Source: Thermoleophilia bacterium (GTDB taxonomy: Bacteria > Actinomycetota > Thermoleophilia > Gaiellales > Gaiellaceae). From it: a DNA stretch of 6,382 bases. A model generated the notes under the pieces. That model had not been told where the DNA came from. It saw only the letters and a list, made by a program, of their open reading frames with translations, and searched no databases. Positions 1 through 5,312 of this stretch are shown here, piece by piece (position 1 is the first letter of the stretch; every line of letters begins with the position of its first letter). Where the stretch lies: assembly GCA_025933895.1 (NCBI GenBank), contig JAICZB010000152.1, positions 1 to 6,382 on the forward strand. The letters run 5' to 3'. Made by a program: the position numbers and the translations under genes.

Positions 1-56
1 AGCTCGCGCCCGTCGGCGAGCGTGACGCGGCAGCCCTCCGCGCGCGTCCAGATCAC
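1..56 (-). CDS. Partial N-terminus, probable class III (PLP) aminotransferase
   Basis: Only the first 18 complete codons lie in the window; the gene runs off the left edge. The start is taken as GTG at 56-54, which overlaps the TGA stop of the proline dehydrogenase in a GTGA arrangement and suggests translational coupling. No ATG occurs in this frame in the 60 or so bases upstream. The peptide reads VIWTRAEGCRVTLADGREL, and the pattern 'W-x-R-A-E-G-x-x-V-x-x-x-D-G-R' matches the N-terminal strand of class III aminotransferases of the ornithine, acetylornithine, GABA and DAPA type, where it normally runs on into 'YID'. Which member it is cannot be told from so little. Sitting directly after a proline catabolic gene, a role in amino-acid or amine degradation would fit, but that is inference. 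Confidence 0.42.
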   Translation of the reverse strand, partial: MIWTRAEGCRVTLADGRE

Positions 57-973
57 CGCGCGCCGAGCCGGAGGACGCGCCCGGCCGTCGCGCGCGCGAT
101 CGTCCCCGCCATCGCCGGGTTCTCCTGCAGCCGACGCAGCGAGTAGCGGTACCAGTGCGCACCGAACGGGACGTAGACGCGCAGCCGGTGACCCTCCGCG
201 ACGAGCTCGTCGCGCCGCTCCTCGCGCACGCCGAGCAGCATCTGCAGCTCGTACTCGACCGGCGCGAGCCCACGCTGCGAGATCCGCGCCAGCGACTCCC
301 CGAGCAGCCACTCGTCGTGGGTGGCGACCCCGACGTAGCACCCCGCGCCGAGCAGTGCGTCGAGGCTGCGGAGGAAGTTCGCCCGCACGGCTTCGTAGTC
401 CGTGAACGCGATCGCGCTCGGCTCGAGGTAGATGCCCTTGCAGAGACGGACGCTAGGGCGTAGGTCGGCGAGCGCGCGCACGTCGTCGAGCGTGCGGCGC
501 AGCCGAGCCTGGAGGACGATGCCGAGGTTGTCGTGGCCGTCCTCGCGAAGCTCGCGGTACAGCCGGAGCGTGTCGTCTGTCGTGGACGAGTCCTCCATGT
601 CGATCCGGACGAAGTTTCCGTAGCTCCTCGCCGCTTCGAGGACGGCGAGGAGGTTGTCGCGGCAGATCTCGTGCGAGAGGTCGAGCCCCAGGCCGGTGAG
701 CTTCACGCTGACGTTCGAGTCGAGTGCCGCCGTGTCGATCGCGGCGAAGACATCGCGGTACGACTGCGCGATTCCCCAGGCCTCCTCCTCCCGCGTGATT
801 TCCTCACCGAGGACGTCGACCGTGGCCATCTTCCCGCCGCCGTTGAGGTCGCGGACGCAGAGGACCGCCTCGGCCAGGGTCGCGCCCGCGATGTAGCGCG
901 ACGAGAAGAGCTGCACCACGGGCTTCGGCACCGCCGGCAGGAGACGGACGAGGGCGGAGTCGAGCAGCGACAC
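53..973 (-). CDS. Proline dehydrogenase (monofunctional PRODH)
   Basis: 306-aa FAD-dependent enzyme that oxidises L-proline to delta-1-pyrroline-5-carboxylate, the first step of proline catabolism, passing electrons to the quinone pool. Family landmarks appear in order: the RIDMEDSS strand (about residue 123), VLQARLRRTLDDV (about 155), RLCKGIYLEP with the active-site lysine (about 177), VATHDEWLL (about 217), YELQMLLGVR (about 241), and near the C-terminus FGAHWYRYSLRRLQENP, whose Arg280-Arg281 pair corresponds to the substrate carboxylate-binding arginines of PutA. The length fits the short, single-domain bacterial PRODH rather than bifunctional PutA; no P5C dehydrogenase domain or gene is seen here. 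The start is GTG at 973-971, giving MSLLDSALVRLLP; there is no Shine-Dalgarno, but TAGAAT lies 10 bases upstream. It overlaps the downstream aminotransferase-like gene by four bases. The function is secure; physiological coupling to its neighbours is inferred. Confidence 0.93.
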   Translation of the reverse strand: MSLLDSALVRLLPAVPKPVVQLFSSRYIAGATLAEAVLCVRDLNGGGKMATVDVLGEEITREEEAWGIAQSYRDVFAAIDTAALDSNVSVKLTGLGLDLSHEICRDNLLAVLEAARSYGNFVRIDMEDSSTTDDTLRLYRELREDGHDNLGIVLQARLRRTLDDVRALADLRPSVRLCKGIYLEPSAIAFTDYEAVRANFLRSLDALLGAGCYVGVATHDEWLLGESLARISQRGLAPVEYELQMLLGVREERRDELVAEGHRLRVYVPFGAHWYRYSLRRLQENPAMAGTIARATAGRVLRLGAR

Positions 974-983
974 GGGCGCGGCG

Positions 984-989
984 ATTCTA
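984..989 (-). promoter_or_regulatory. -10-like TAGAAT before proline dehydrogenase
   Basis: The minus strand reads TAGAAT, 10 bases before the GTG start of the proline dehydrogenase, in the 36-bp gap after the 97-aa gene. It fits the actinobacterial TANNNT -10 consensus and would place transcription within a few bases of the start codon, giving a leaderless or nearly leaderless message. I see no convincing -35, because the expected region is the GC palindrome. Confidence 0.4.
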
Positions 990-990
990 C

Positions 991-1006
991 GCGCCGGCGC
1001 CGGCGC
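991..1006. repeat. 16-bp perfect GC palindrome between 97-aa gene and PRODH
   Basis: GCGCCGGCGCCGGCGC is its own reverse complement and consists of overlapping GGCGCC/GCCGGC units. It lies just after the stop of the 97-aa gene and just upstream (minus strand) of the TAGAAT hexamer. It could form a hairpin in the transcript or bind a dimeric regulator. No T-run follows, so it is not a canonical terminator, and in GC-rich DNA it could also arise by chance. Confidence 0.35.
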
Positions 1007-1009
1007 CGA

Positions 1010-1303
1010 TCACTCGCGCATGAACCCCTGGCGTGCGGCGCTCACGAGCGCCACCGCCTCGGGGAAGAGGACGCGCATCGCGTCGCGGAGTGCGATCGCC
1101 TGCTCGTCCACGCCGCCCTGCGGCTGCACCTGCTGCAGCGCGGCCGCGGTCAGCTCGACCGCGGTGTTGAGCGTGAGCGTCGCGAACTGCTCGCGCTGCG
1201 CCTCCTGGACGCTCTCGGCCTGCTGCTCGGCGAACTCGCGCAGGCCGCGCATGATCTCCTCGGGATCGCCGCCGAACGGGAATCCGAAGCCGCCGCCTTC
1301 CAT
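1010..1303 (-). CDS. Unrecognised 97-aa acidic/helical protein
   Basis: I do not recognise the family. The start is set at ATG 1303-1301 (MEGGGFGFPFGGDPEEIMRG) rather than a further-upstream ATG, because the extra residues would be arginine/serine-rich and would overlap the end of the DUF1707 gene. The protein has a Gly/Phe-rich N-terminus (residues 1-12), then a Glu/Gln-rich, probably helical stretch (about 14-45) and a second helical stretch (about 47-97) ending QGFMRE. There is no signal peptide or membrane segment. It lies 10 bases after the DUF1707 gene on the same strand, so it is probably co-transcribed; a TAAGCT hexamer 7 bases before its ATG may also give it its own start. The glycine-rich N-terminus could be a flexible or oligomerising tail, but no function can be assigned. 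Confidence 0.68.
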   Translation of the reverse strand: MEGGGFGFPFGGDPEEIMRGLREFAEQQAESVQEAQREQFATLTLNTAVELTAAALQQVQPQGGVDEQAIALRDAMRVLFPEAVALVSAARQGFMRE

Positions 1304-1310
1304 GCGAGCC

Positions 1311-1316
1311 AGCTTA
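1311..1316 (-). promoter_or_regulatory. Possible -10 (TAAGCT) before the 97-aa gene
   Basis: On the minus strand TAAGCT sits 7 bases before the ATG of the 97-aa gene. Its first three bases are the TAA stop codon of the DUF1707 gene. It matches TANNNT and the spacing seen at other starts in this window, and no Shine-Dalgarno is present. Read-through from upstream is equally possible. Confidence 0.28.
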
Positions 1317-1856
1317 GCGGCGGACGACCTGCAGCTCGCCGAGCAGCCCGTAGACGCGGATCCGAACGAGCGGCGCGGATGGTGCAACGTCCCCTTCGGC
1401 GCCCGAGTCGGACTTGCTGCCGATCAGAAAGAGTCCCGAGAGCTCCACGTCCACGTGATGAGGCACGACGATCGTCGTGTCGCCGATCAGCTGGACGATG
1501 GTGACGGTCACCTCCTCGCCGTCGAGCTCGGCCCGACGCAGATCGAGATGGCAGTCGCCGATCCCCATCACGACCGCGGTGCGGCGGGCGATCCGCCACC
1601 GCCCTTTCCGCGTCGGCTCGCCGATCACGGCGAACGTCCAGCGCACGGGCTTCCGCCGCGACGCCGGCGGAGCAGTAACCGGCAGGTCTCCCGTCAGCTG
1701 CGCCAGCTCGGCCTGCGACCTTGCGGCATAGGCGACTGCAGCCCGGTCGGCGAGCTCCTCCAGCGTGAGCCTTCCCTCTGCGGACGCTTCGCGCAGGCGC
1801 GCAATCGCCGCCTCGCGCTCGGCGTCCGACGCGCGCTTCTCGAGCTCGCCGCTCAT
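1314..1856 (-). CDS. DUF1707 protein with LiaF C-terminal-like domain
   Basis: 180-aa protein. Residues about 8-59 (RASDAEREAAIARLREA..., then GRLTLEELADR and AELAQLTGDLP) are a clear DUF1707 domain, a short SHOCT-like helical module common in Actinobacteria and thought to mediate oligomerisation or membrane-linked signalling. Residues about 70-180 carry the beta-rich pattern of the LiaF/YvqF C-terminal ('cell wall-active antibiotics response') domain: FAVIGEPTRKGRWRIARRT, GDCHLDLRRAEL, VQLIGDTTIVVPHHVDVELSG and a final strand VRIRVYGLLGELQV. No transmembrane helix is evident between the two domains, so this form looks soluble, unlike membrane-bound LiaF. Its ATG overlaps the stop of the upstream 182-aa gene (ATGA), which suggests translational coupling. 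Domain assignment is firm; a role in envelope-stress sensing is inferred from the family. Confidence 0.85.
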   Translation of the reverse strand: MSGELEKRASDAEREAAIARLREASAEGRLTLEELADRAAVAYAARSQAELAQLTGDLPVTAPPASRRKPVRWTFAVIGEPTRKGRWRIARRTAVVMGIGDCHLDLRRAELDGEEVTVTIVQLIGDTTIVVPHHVDVELSGLFLIGSKSDSGAEGDVAPSAPLVRIRVYGLLGELQVVRR

Positions 1857-2401
1857 TCCAGTGGAAGCTTGTAGTTGCGCTCGACGTCCTCCGTCAACTC
1901 CTCGACGGAACCGAGCGCCGACTGCATCGCCGCGGCGAACGGTGAGCCGCCGCTCTCGCCGAGCGCCTGCTCGAGCCGCCTCGAGGCCGAGCCAATAGCG
2001 TCGAGATAGACGCTGCTCGCAATGCGCGGCTCCTGCTGCAGCGTCTCGGCCAGGGAAGCCGCCGCGGCCTCGGCCTCCTCGATCCCGAGTGGGCGATCGG
2101 CCTCGCGCAGCTCGGCAAGCCGGGCGCGAAGCTCGGGAAGGTGCCCGCCACCCGCAGACTCCTCGGCCACCTCGCAGAGCGCAGCAACCGAGGCGGCATC
2201 GCGGACGAGCCGGCGCTCGGTCAACGGCGCCGCATCGCCGTCGAGCGCGAGCCAGGAGTGGTGCTCAGCGGCCTCGAACGCGCAGAGGTAGATACGCCTG
2301 CCGAGTGTCTCGGCGACGAGCACGCCGGCGAGCTCCTCTCCCGGCTGGGCGAAGGCGGCAGCCGCGCTCGCGATGCGCACGGCGTCCTCGGCGACCGTCA
2401 T
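1853..2401 (-). CDS. Unrecognised 182-aa protein, first gene of the leftward cluster
   Basis: I do not recognise the family. The start is ATG 2401-2399 (MTVAEDAVRIASAAAAF); upstream extension of the frame gives arginine-rich sequence crossing the divergent promoter and is rejected. Residues about 1-20 are helical and alanine-rich. About 20-60 look beta-rich (AGVLVAETLGRRIYLCAFE, then HHSWLALDGDAAPL). Residues about 60-80 (RDAASVAALCEVAEESAGGG) and most of 85-182 are helical, with many Glu and Ala residues and a conserved-looking SSVYLDAIGSASRRLEQAL segment. There is no signal peptide or membrane helix, so it is probably cytoplasmic. A TATTCT hexamer six bases before the ATG suggests leaderless transcription. 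Its stop overlaps the start of the DUF1707 gene, so the two are likely made together, and a function linked to that protein is possible but unproven. Confidence 0.75.
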   Translation of the reverse strand: MTVAEDAVRIASAAAAFAQPGEELAGVLVAETLGRRIYLCAFEAAEHHSWLALDGDAAPLTERRLVRDAASVAALCEVAEESAGGGHLPELRARLAELREADRPLGIEEAEAAAASLAETLQQEPRIASSVYLDAIGSASRRLEQALGESGGSPFAAAMQSALGSVEELTEDVERNYKLPLE

Positions 2402-2406
2402 GCGGC

Positions 2407-2412
2407 CAGAAT
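2407..2412 (+). promoter_or_regulatory. -10-like CAGAAT of the rightward methyltransferase
   Basis: CAGAAT ends six bases before the GTG start at 2419. It is one base off TANNNT and occupies nearly the same base pairs as the TATTCT of the opposite strand. Flanking CGGCC (2403-2407) and GGCCG (2415-2419) form an inverted repeat centred on the shared hexamer at 2411. No Shine-Dalgarno precedes the GTG, so a leaderless message is likely. Confidence 0.4.
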
Positions 2413-2413
2413 A
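2408..2413 (-). promoter_or_regulatory. -10-like TATTCT of the leftward 182-aa gene
   Basis: The minus strand reads TATTCT followed by six bases and the ATG at 2401. It matches TANNNT at leaderless spacing, with no Shine-Dalgarno. It shares five base pairs with the plus-strand CAGAAT hexamer of the divergent gene. No clear -35 is visible; the corresponding region lies inside the methyltransferase coding sequence. Confidence 0.5.
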
Positions 2414-2418
2414 CGGCC

Positions 2419-3132
2419 GTGGAGGCCTCGGCACGCACGCGCCACGCACGCGAGCTCTTCGCGCCGCTCGGCCCGACGTACGACCGCTACGCGCGCCTCC
2501 TCTCCTTCGGCCAGGACCCACGCTGGCGCTCGTTCCTCGTGTCCCGGATCCCTGCGGAGGCGCGGCGCGTGCTCGACGTCGCGAGTGGAACCGCCGCCGT
2601 CGCGATCGAGCTTGCCCGCGCCGACGGCGGCCGGGCGGTCGTCGGCGTCGACCAGAGCAAGGAGATGCTCGCCGCAGGACGCGAACGAGTCGAGCGTGCG
2701 GGCCTGAGCGACCGCATCGAGTTGCGCGAGTCGCGCGCCGAGGAGCTGCCGTTCGCCGACGCGGAGTTCGACGCCGTCACGTTCACATACCTCCTCCGGT
2801 ATGTCGACGACGTCCCCGCCACGATGCGCGAGCTCGCCCGCGTCGTCCGACCAGGCGGAACCGTGGCGATGCTCGAGTTCGGCCTGTCGCACGGCATCTG
2901 GCGCCCGCTCTGGGAGCTCTACGTACGGATCGGGCTACCGGCCGCCGGGGCCGTCGTCTCGCCGGGCTGGGGCGATGTCGGGCGCTTCCTCGGCCCGAGC
3001 ATCCGGGAGTTCTGGCGGCAGTGGCCGGAGCCGCGCCTCCTCGACACGTGGCGCGCCGCAGGTCTCACCGAGGTCCACGCGCGGCGAATGAGCCTCGGCG
3101 GCGGCATCGTCGTCTGGGGACGGCGATCGTGA
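2419..3132 (+). CDS. UbiE/MenG-like class I SAM-dependent methyltransferase
   Basis: 237-aa enzyme expected to transfer a methyl group from S-adenosylmethionine, most likely to a prenylated quinone or similar ring. The N-terminal signature FAPLGPTYDRYARLLSFGQDPRW (residues 14-36) parallels the UbiE/MenG 'FDxxAxxYDxxNxxxSxGxxxxW' segment. SAM-binding motif I is VLDVASGTAAVA (51-62), with acidic Asp78 in VVGVDQSKEML. Later motifs are AEELPFADAEFDAVTFTYLLRYV (107-129), RELARVVRPGGTVAMLEFG (137-155) and a C-terminal VWGRR. The start is GTG 2419, immediately before EASARTRHARELF; longer versions run into the divergent gene and are arginine-rich. Its stop overlaps the next gene's GTG (GTGA), so the two are probably coupled. 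Family assignment is strong. Whether it is the menaquinone-forming MenG itself or a paralogue cannot be decided here, so no symbol is given. Confidence 0.86.
   Translation: MEASARTRHARELFAPLGPTYDRYARLLSFGQDPRWRSFLVSRIPAEARRVLDVASGTAAVAIELARADGGRAVVGVDQSKEMLAAGRERVERAGLSDRIELRESRAEELPFADAEFDAVTFTYLLRYVDDVPATMRELARVVRPGGTVAMLEFGLSHGIWRPLWELYVRIGLPAAGAVVSPGWGDVGRFLGPSIREFWRQWPEPRLLDTWRAAGLTEVHARRMSLGGGIVVWGRRS
2432..2452. repeat. Tandem 10-bp direct repeat CACGCACGCG, 11-bp pitch
   Basis: CACGCACGCG occurs at 2432-2441 and again at 2443-2452, one helical turn apart, inside the first codons of the methyltransferase (Ala-Arg-Thr-Arg-His-Ala-Arg). For the leftward gene this is the region just upstream of its -10, where a regulator could bind. 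It may equally be a coincidence of arginine-rich, high-GC coding sequence. Confidence 0.25.
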
Positions 3133-3863
3133 CGGCGGCCCGGCCGCGGCCGGCGTTCTACGCACTCCGCTCCGGAGGCTGGCGCGACTACGTCACGCTC
3201 CTCCACCCGCCGTACACGCTCTGGCACCTGTCCTACGTCGCGGTCGGCGCCGCCCTTGCGCCGCGGATGGATTGGGCCCTGCTCGGCTGGACGACCCTCG
3301 CGTTCGCGCTCGCAATGGGTGTCGGCGCACACGCTCTCGACGAGCTGCGCGGGAGGCCGCTCCAGACCCGAATTTCTCGACCGATACTCGTGGCCCTCGC
3401 CGTCACGTCGATCTCCACTGCCAGCGCGATCGGCATAGCGGTCGCGGTCTCGCGCACGCTGTGGCTGCTCGTCTTCGTCGCCGTCGGTGCATCCCTCGTC
3501 GTCGCGTACAACCTCGAGCTGTTCGAAGGAAGGTTCCACGGGGGGCTCTGGTTCCCGGCCGCCTGGGGCGCGTTCCCGGTGCTCACGGCGTACTTCGCCT
3601 CGGCGCACACGCTGCACGGAGCCGCCTTCGCGGGCGCGGCGTACGCCTTCGCCTCGAGCTGGGCACAGCGGCGGCTCTCGACGCCGGTCCGGCTCGTCCG
3701 CCGCCGCGTCGTCGCGGTCGAGGGACGAGCGGAGCTCGACGACGGTACGACGCTTCCACTCGACGCGGACACGCTCGCCGCGGTGCCCGAGGCGGCGCTC
3801 AAGGCGCTCGCCGCAGCGACCGTACTCATCGCGGTCGCGCTGCTGCTGCTCCGCGCGGGTTAG
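3129..3863 (+). CDS. Polytopic membrane protein, divergent UbiA prenyltransferase-like
   Basis: 244-aa integral membrane protein starting at GTG 3129, which overlaps the methyltransferase stop. The N-terminus VTLLHPPYTLWHLSYVAVGAAL (residues 22-43) resembles the first helix of UbiA-family prenyltransferases ('RP.tl...l..v.vGaala'). The stretch GAHALDELRGRPLQTRIS (66-83) aligns in position with the UbiA 'NDxxDxxxDxxN...RPl' loop but keeps only one aspartate (Asp71). Hydrophobic segments lie at about 34-45, 49-68, 85-107, 111-129, 139-158, 162-177 and 221-242, with a polar insertion (VRRRVVAVEGRAELDDGTTL, about 195-215). The second UbiA Asp motif is not evident; YNLELFEGRFHGG (127-139) lies roughly there. 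Pairing with a UbiE-like methyltransferase supports a link to quinone or lipid chemistry. It may be a catalytically altered UbiA homologue or an unrelated membrane protein. Confidence 0.8.
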   Translation: MTAARPRPAFYALRSGGWRDYVTLLHPPYTLWHLSYVAVGAALAPRMDWALLGWTTLAFALAMGVGAHALDELRGRPLQTRISRPILVALAVTSISTASAIGIAVAVSRTLWLLVFVAVGASLVVAYNLELFEGRFHGGLWFPAAWGAFPVLTAYFASAHTLHGAAFAGAAYAFASSWAQRRLSTPVRLVRRRVVAVEGRAELDDGTTLPLDADTLAAVPEAALKALAAATVLIAVALLLLRAG

Positions 3864-3887
3864 GACTCGATGCGAGTTCTCAGCGCC

Positions 3888-3893
3888 TACACT
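3888..3893 (+). promoter_or_regulatory. -10-like TACACT before the coiled-coil gene
   Basis: TACACT lies seven bases before the GTG at 3901, in the 37-bp gap after the UbiA-like gene. It matches TANNNT at the spacing seen at other starts here, with no Shine-Dalgarno, so a leaderless transcript is plausible. No convincing -35 hexamer is seen. Confidence 0.45.
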
Positions 3894-3900
3894 CCGGACC

Positions 3901-5232
3901 GTGTCGCTGACGACGATTGCGGATCTCATCTTCGCCGCCGGCGTCGTGCTCGCCGCGCTCGCGCTCGCGAGCGCCGCGCTCCACCGGGCTCCGAAGCCCT
4001 TGCTCGTCTCCGCCACAGTCCTCGAGGCGGCTGCAGCCGTCGGGATCTGGGTCGCGTTCGCCCTGCGCCATGACCGGCCACTCGCGGTAGCGGCCGGTGG
4101 GCTCACGGCCTGCACGCTGGCGGCCGGCGCCGCTCTTCTCCTGCGCCGGGCGCTGAAGCGCGTCGGTGCGATGGACGCGCGGCTCGCCGAGGCGCAGGCC
4201 GACCTCCTCGCGAGCGTCGAGCGCGAGAAGACCGCACTCGGGAAGGAGCTCCAGCTGACCCTCGCCCGCGCGCGCGCGGACTCGCGTTCGCTCCTCGAGG
4301 AGCAGGAACGGCAGATCGCAGAGGAGCGGCGGTCGCTCGTCGCTCAGCAGGAACACGATGCGACAGCGGCTCTCGGCGACAAGCTGAACCAGGTGCAGGC
4401 GCAGATCGAGCAGCGGCTCGCGGGCTGGTCGCAGGATCTCGATCGGATCACAGAGGCGACGAAGACGCGGATCGCCGAGCTCGAGCAGCGGCAGCAGCAG
4501 CTCCTGCGTGAGATCGAGCTGCGGCTCACCGCGGACGCCGAGCGGCTGTCCGCGGAAAGCGAGGAACAGCGCGCCGGCGTGGCGCGCCTCCGCGCCGACC
4601 TCAACCGCACGCTGGAGGACGCCCTCGGAGTGGTGCGAAGCGAGCTCGAGGCGCATGCGGCCGAGCGCCGACGCTCCCTGCACGATCTCGAGAGTCGCAT
4701 GGCTCGCCGTGAGCGCGAGCTGACCGAGCAGGCACAGCGCGAGGAGGTCGACGCGGTGGCGCGAGTCCGCGCCGGCTTCGAGGACGTCTCCCGTCGCCAG
4801 GTCGAGCAGCTCGAGCGCGCGGTCGACCGCGCGGTGGCCTCGCACGCGGAGGAGGCCGCGCAGCGGTTCTCGCAGCTCGTGAAGAGCTCACGTGAGGACG
4901 CGGCCAAGCGCCTCGCACGCGAGCTGGAACGCGCCGTGAGCTCTTTCTCGCGGGAAGCCGAGACCGTGCTCGCGGAGAGGCTCGCGCATGTCGGGGATGC
5001 CGGCGCACAGCGGCTCGAGCATCGGGTCTCGAACATCGCGAAGGAGCTCGAGCGCCGCCAGGACGAGCTCGTCAACGCCCACGACCTGCGGCTCGGCGAG
5101 ATCGAGGTGGAGATGCGCCGACGGATCGACGACCTCCGCGCCGACGTCGAGGCAGAGCGGGGCGTGCTCGAGGCCCGCCTGCAGGAGCTCCTCCGCCGCC
5201 TGGGCTCGGCTGCGGCCGTACGAAGCTCCTGA
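3901..5232 (+). CDS. Membrane-anchored long coiled-coil protein, function unknown
   Basis: 443-aa protein starting at GTG 3901 (VSLTTIADLIFAAGVV). Three hydrophobic helices occupy residues about 6-27, 33-55 and 60-81, ended by a positive patch RRALKR (82-87), which predicts a cytoplasmic C-terminal part. From about 90 to 435 the sequence is almost entirely charged and heptad-like, rich in Glu, Arg, Ala, Leu and Gln with few prolines or glycines: for example EREKTALGKELQLTLARARA, LEEQERQIAEERRSL, RIAELEQRQQQLLREIELRL, and near the end EIEVEMRRRIDDLRADVEAE. This predicts a very long coiled coil. I do not recognise a family. It could be a scaffold, polarity or cell-division tether, or a shape-related filament; none is proven. 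The upstream ATG at 3870 opens a different frame and is not used. The gene is probably transcribed separately from the UbiA-like gene. Confidence 0.85.
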   Translation: MSLTTIADLIFAAGVVLAALALASAALHRAPKPLLVSATVLEAAAAVGIWVAFALRHDRPLAVAAGGLTACTLAAGAALLLRRALKRVGAMDARLAEAQADLLASVEREKTALGKELQLTLARARADSRSLLEEQERQIAEERRSLVAQQEHDATAALGDKLNQVQAQIEQRLAGWSQDLDRITEATKTRIAELEQRQQQLLREIELRLTADAERLSAESEEQRAGVARLRADLNRTLEDALGVVRSELEAHAAERRRSLHDLESRMARRERELTEQAQREEVDAVARVRAGFEDVSRRQVEQLERAVDRAVASHAEEAAQRFSQLVKSSREDAAKRLARELERAVSSFSREAETVLAERLAHVGDAGAQRLEHRVSNIAKELERRQDELVNAHDLRLGEIEVEMRRRIDDLRADVEAERGVLEARLQELLRRLGSAAAVRSS

Positions 5233-5243
5233 GCCGAGCCGTT

Positions 5244-5268
5244 CCTAACAAAAAATTGGCCTAACAAA
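5244..5268. repeat. AT-rich tandem direct repeat CCTAACAAA (16-bp pitch)
   Basis: CCTAACAAA occurs at 5244-5252 and again at 5260-5268, separated by AAATTGG. This is the most AT-rich patch in a very GC-rich window and lies in the 80-bp gap between the coiled-coil gene and the 68-aa gene. The position, composition and exact repetition suggest tandem sites for a regulator, or part of an unusual promoter, for the 68-aa gene. No TANNNT hexamer is present in this gap, unlike at the other starts. Confidence 0.5.
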
Positions 5269-5302
5269 GCCGCGGCAGGGTTCGTCGGTACCAGCGCGAA
5301 CC

Positions 5303-5308
5303 AGGTGA
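5303..5308 (+). promoter_or_regulatory. Shine-Dalgarno AGGTGA of the 68-aa gene
   Basis: AGGTGA stands four bases before the ATG at 5313. It is the only convincing Shine-Dalgarno at a start in this window and supports both the reality and the chosen start of the small gene, which appears to have a true 5' untranslated leader. Confidence 0.65.
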
Positions 5309-5312
5309 AGCC

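Noticed and set aside
533..1504. Long plus-strand open frame across the PRODH and DUF1707 region
   Set aside because: Its product is arginine/leucine-rich low-complexity sequence typical of antisense frames in GC-rich DNA, and it overlaps three convincing minus-strand genes.
2373..3128. Upstream extension of the UbiA-like gene frame through the methyltransferase
   Set aside because: The upstream part is arginine-rich shadow translation of the methyltransferase in another frame; the real start is the GTG overlapping the methyltransferase stop.
3870..4073. ATG-started small open frame in the gap before the coiled-coil gene
   Set aside because: The product is arginine-rich, out of frame with the coiled-coil gene and overlaps its membrane segments; the GTG at 3901 with TACACT seven bases upstream is better.
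5203..5240. Inverted repeat GGCTCGGCT ... AGCCGAGCC spanning the stop of the coiled-coil gene, considered as a terminator
   Set aside because: The 9-bp stem is perfect, but the loop is 20 bases and the following tract is A-rich rather than T-rich on the plus strand. On the minus strand the T-run precedes the stem, so it is not a canonical intrinsic terminator in either direction.
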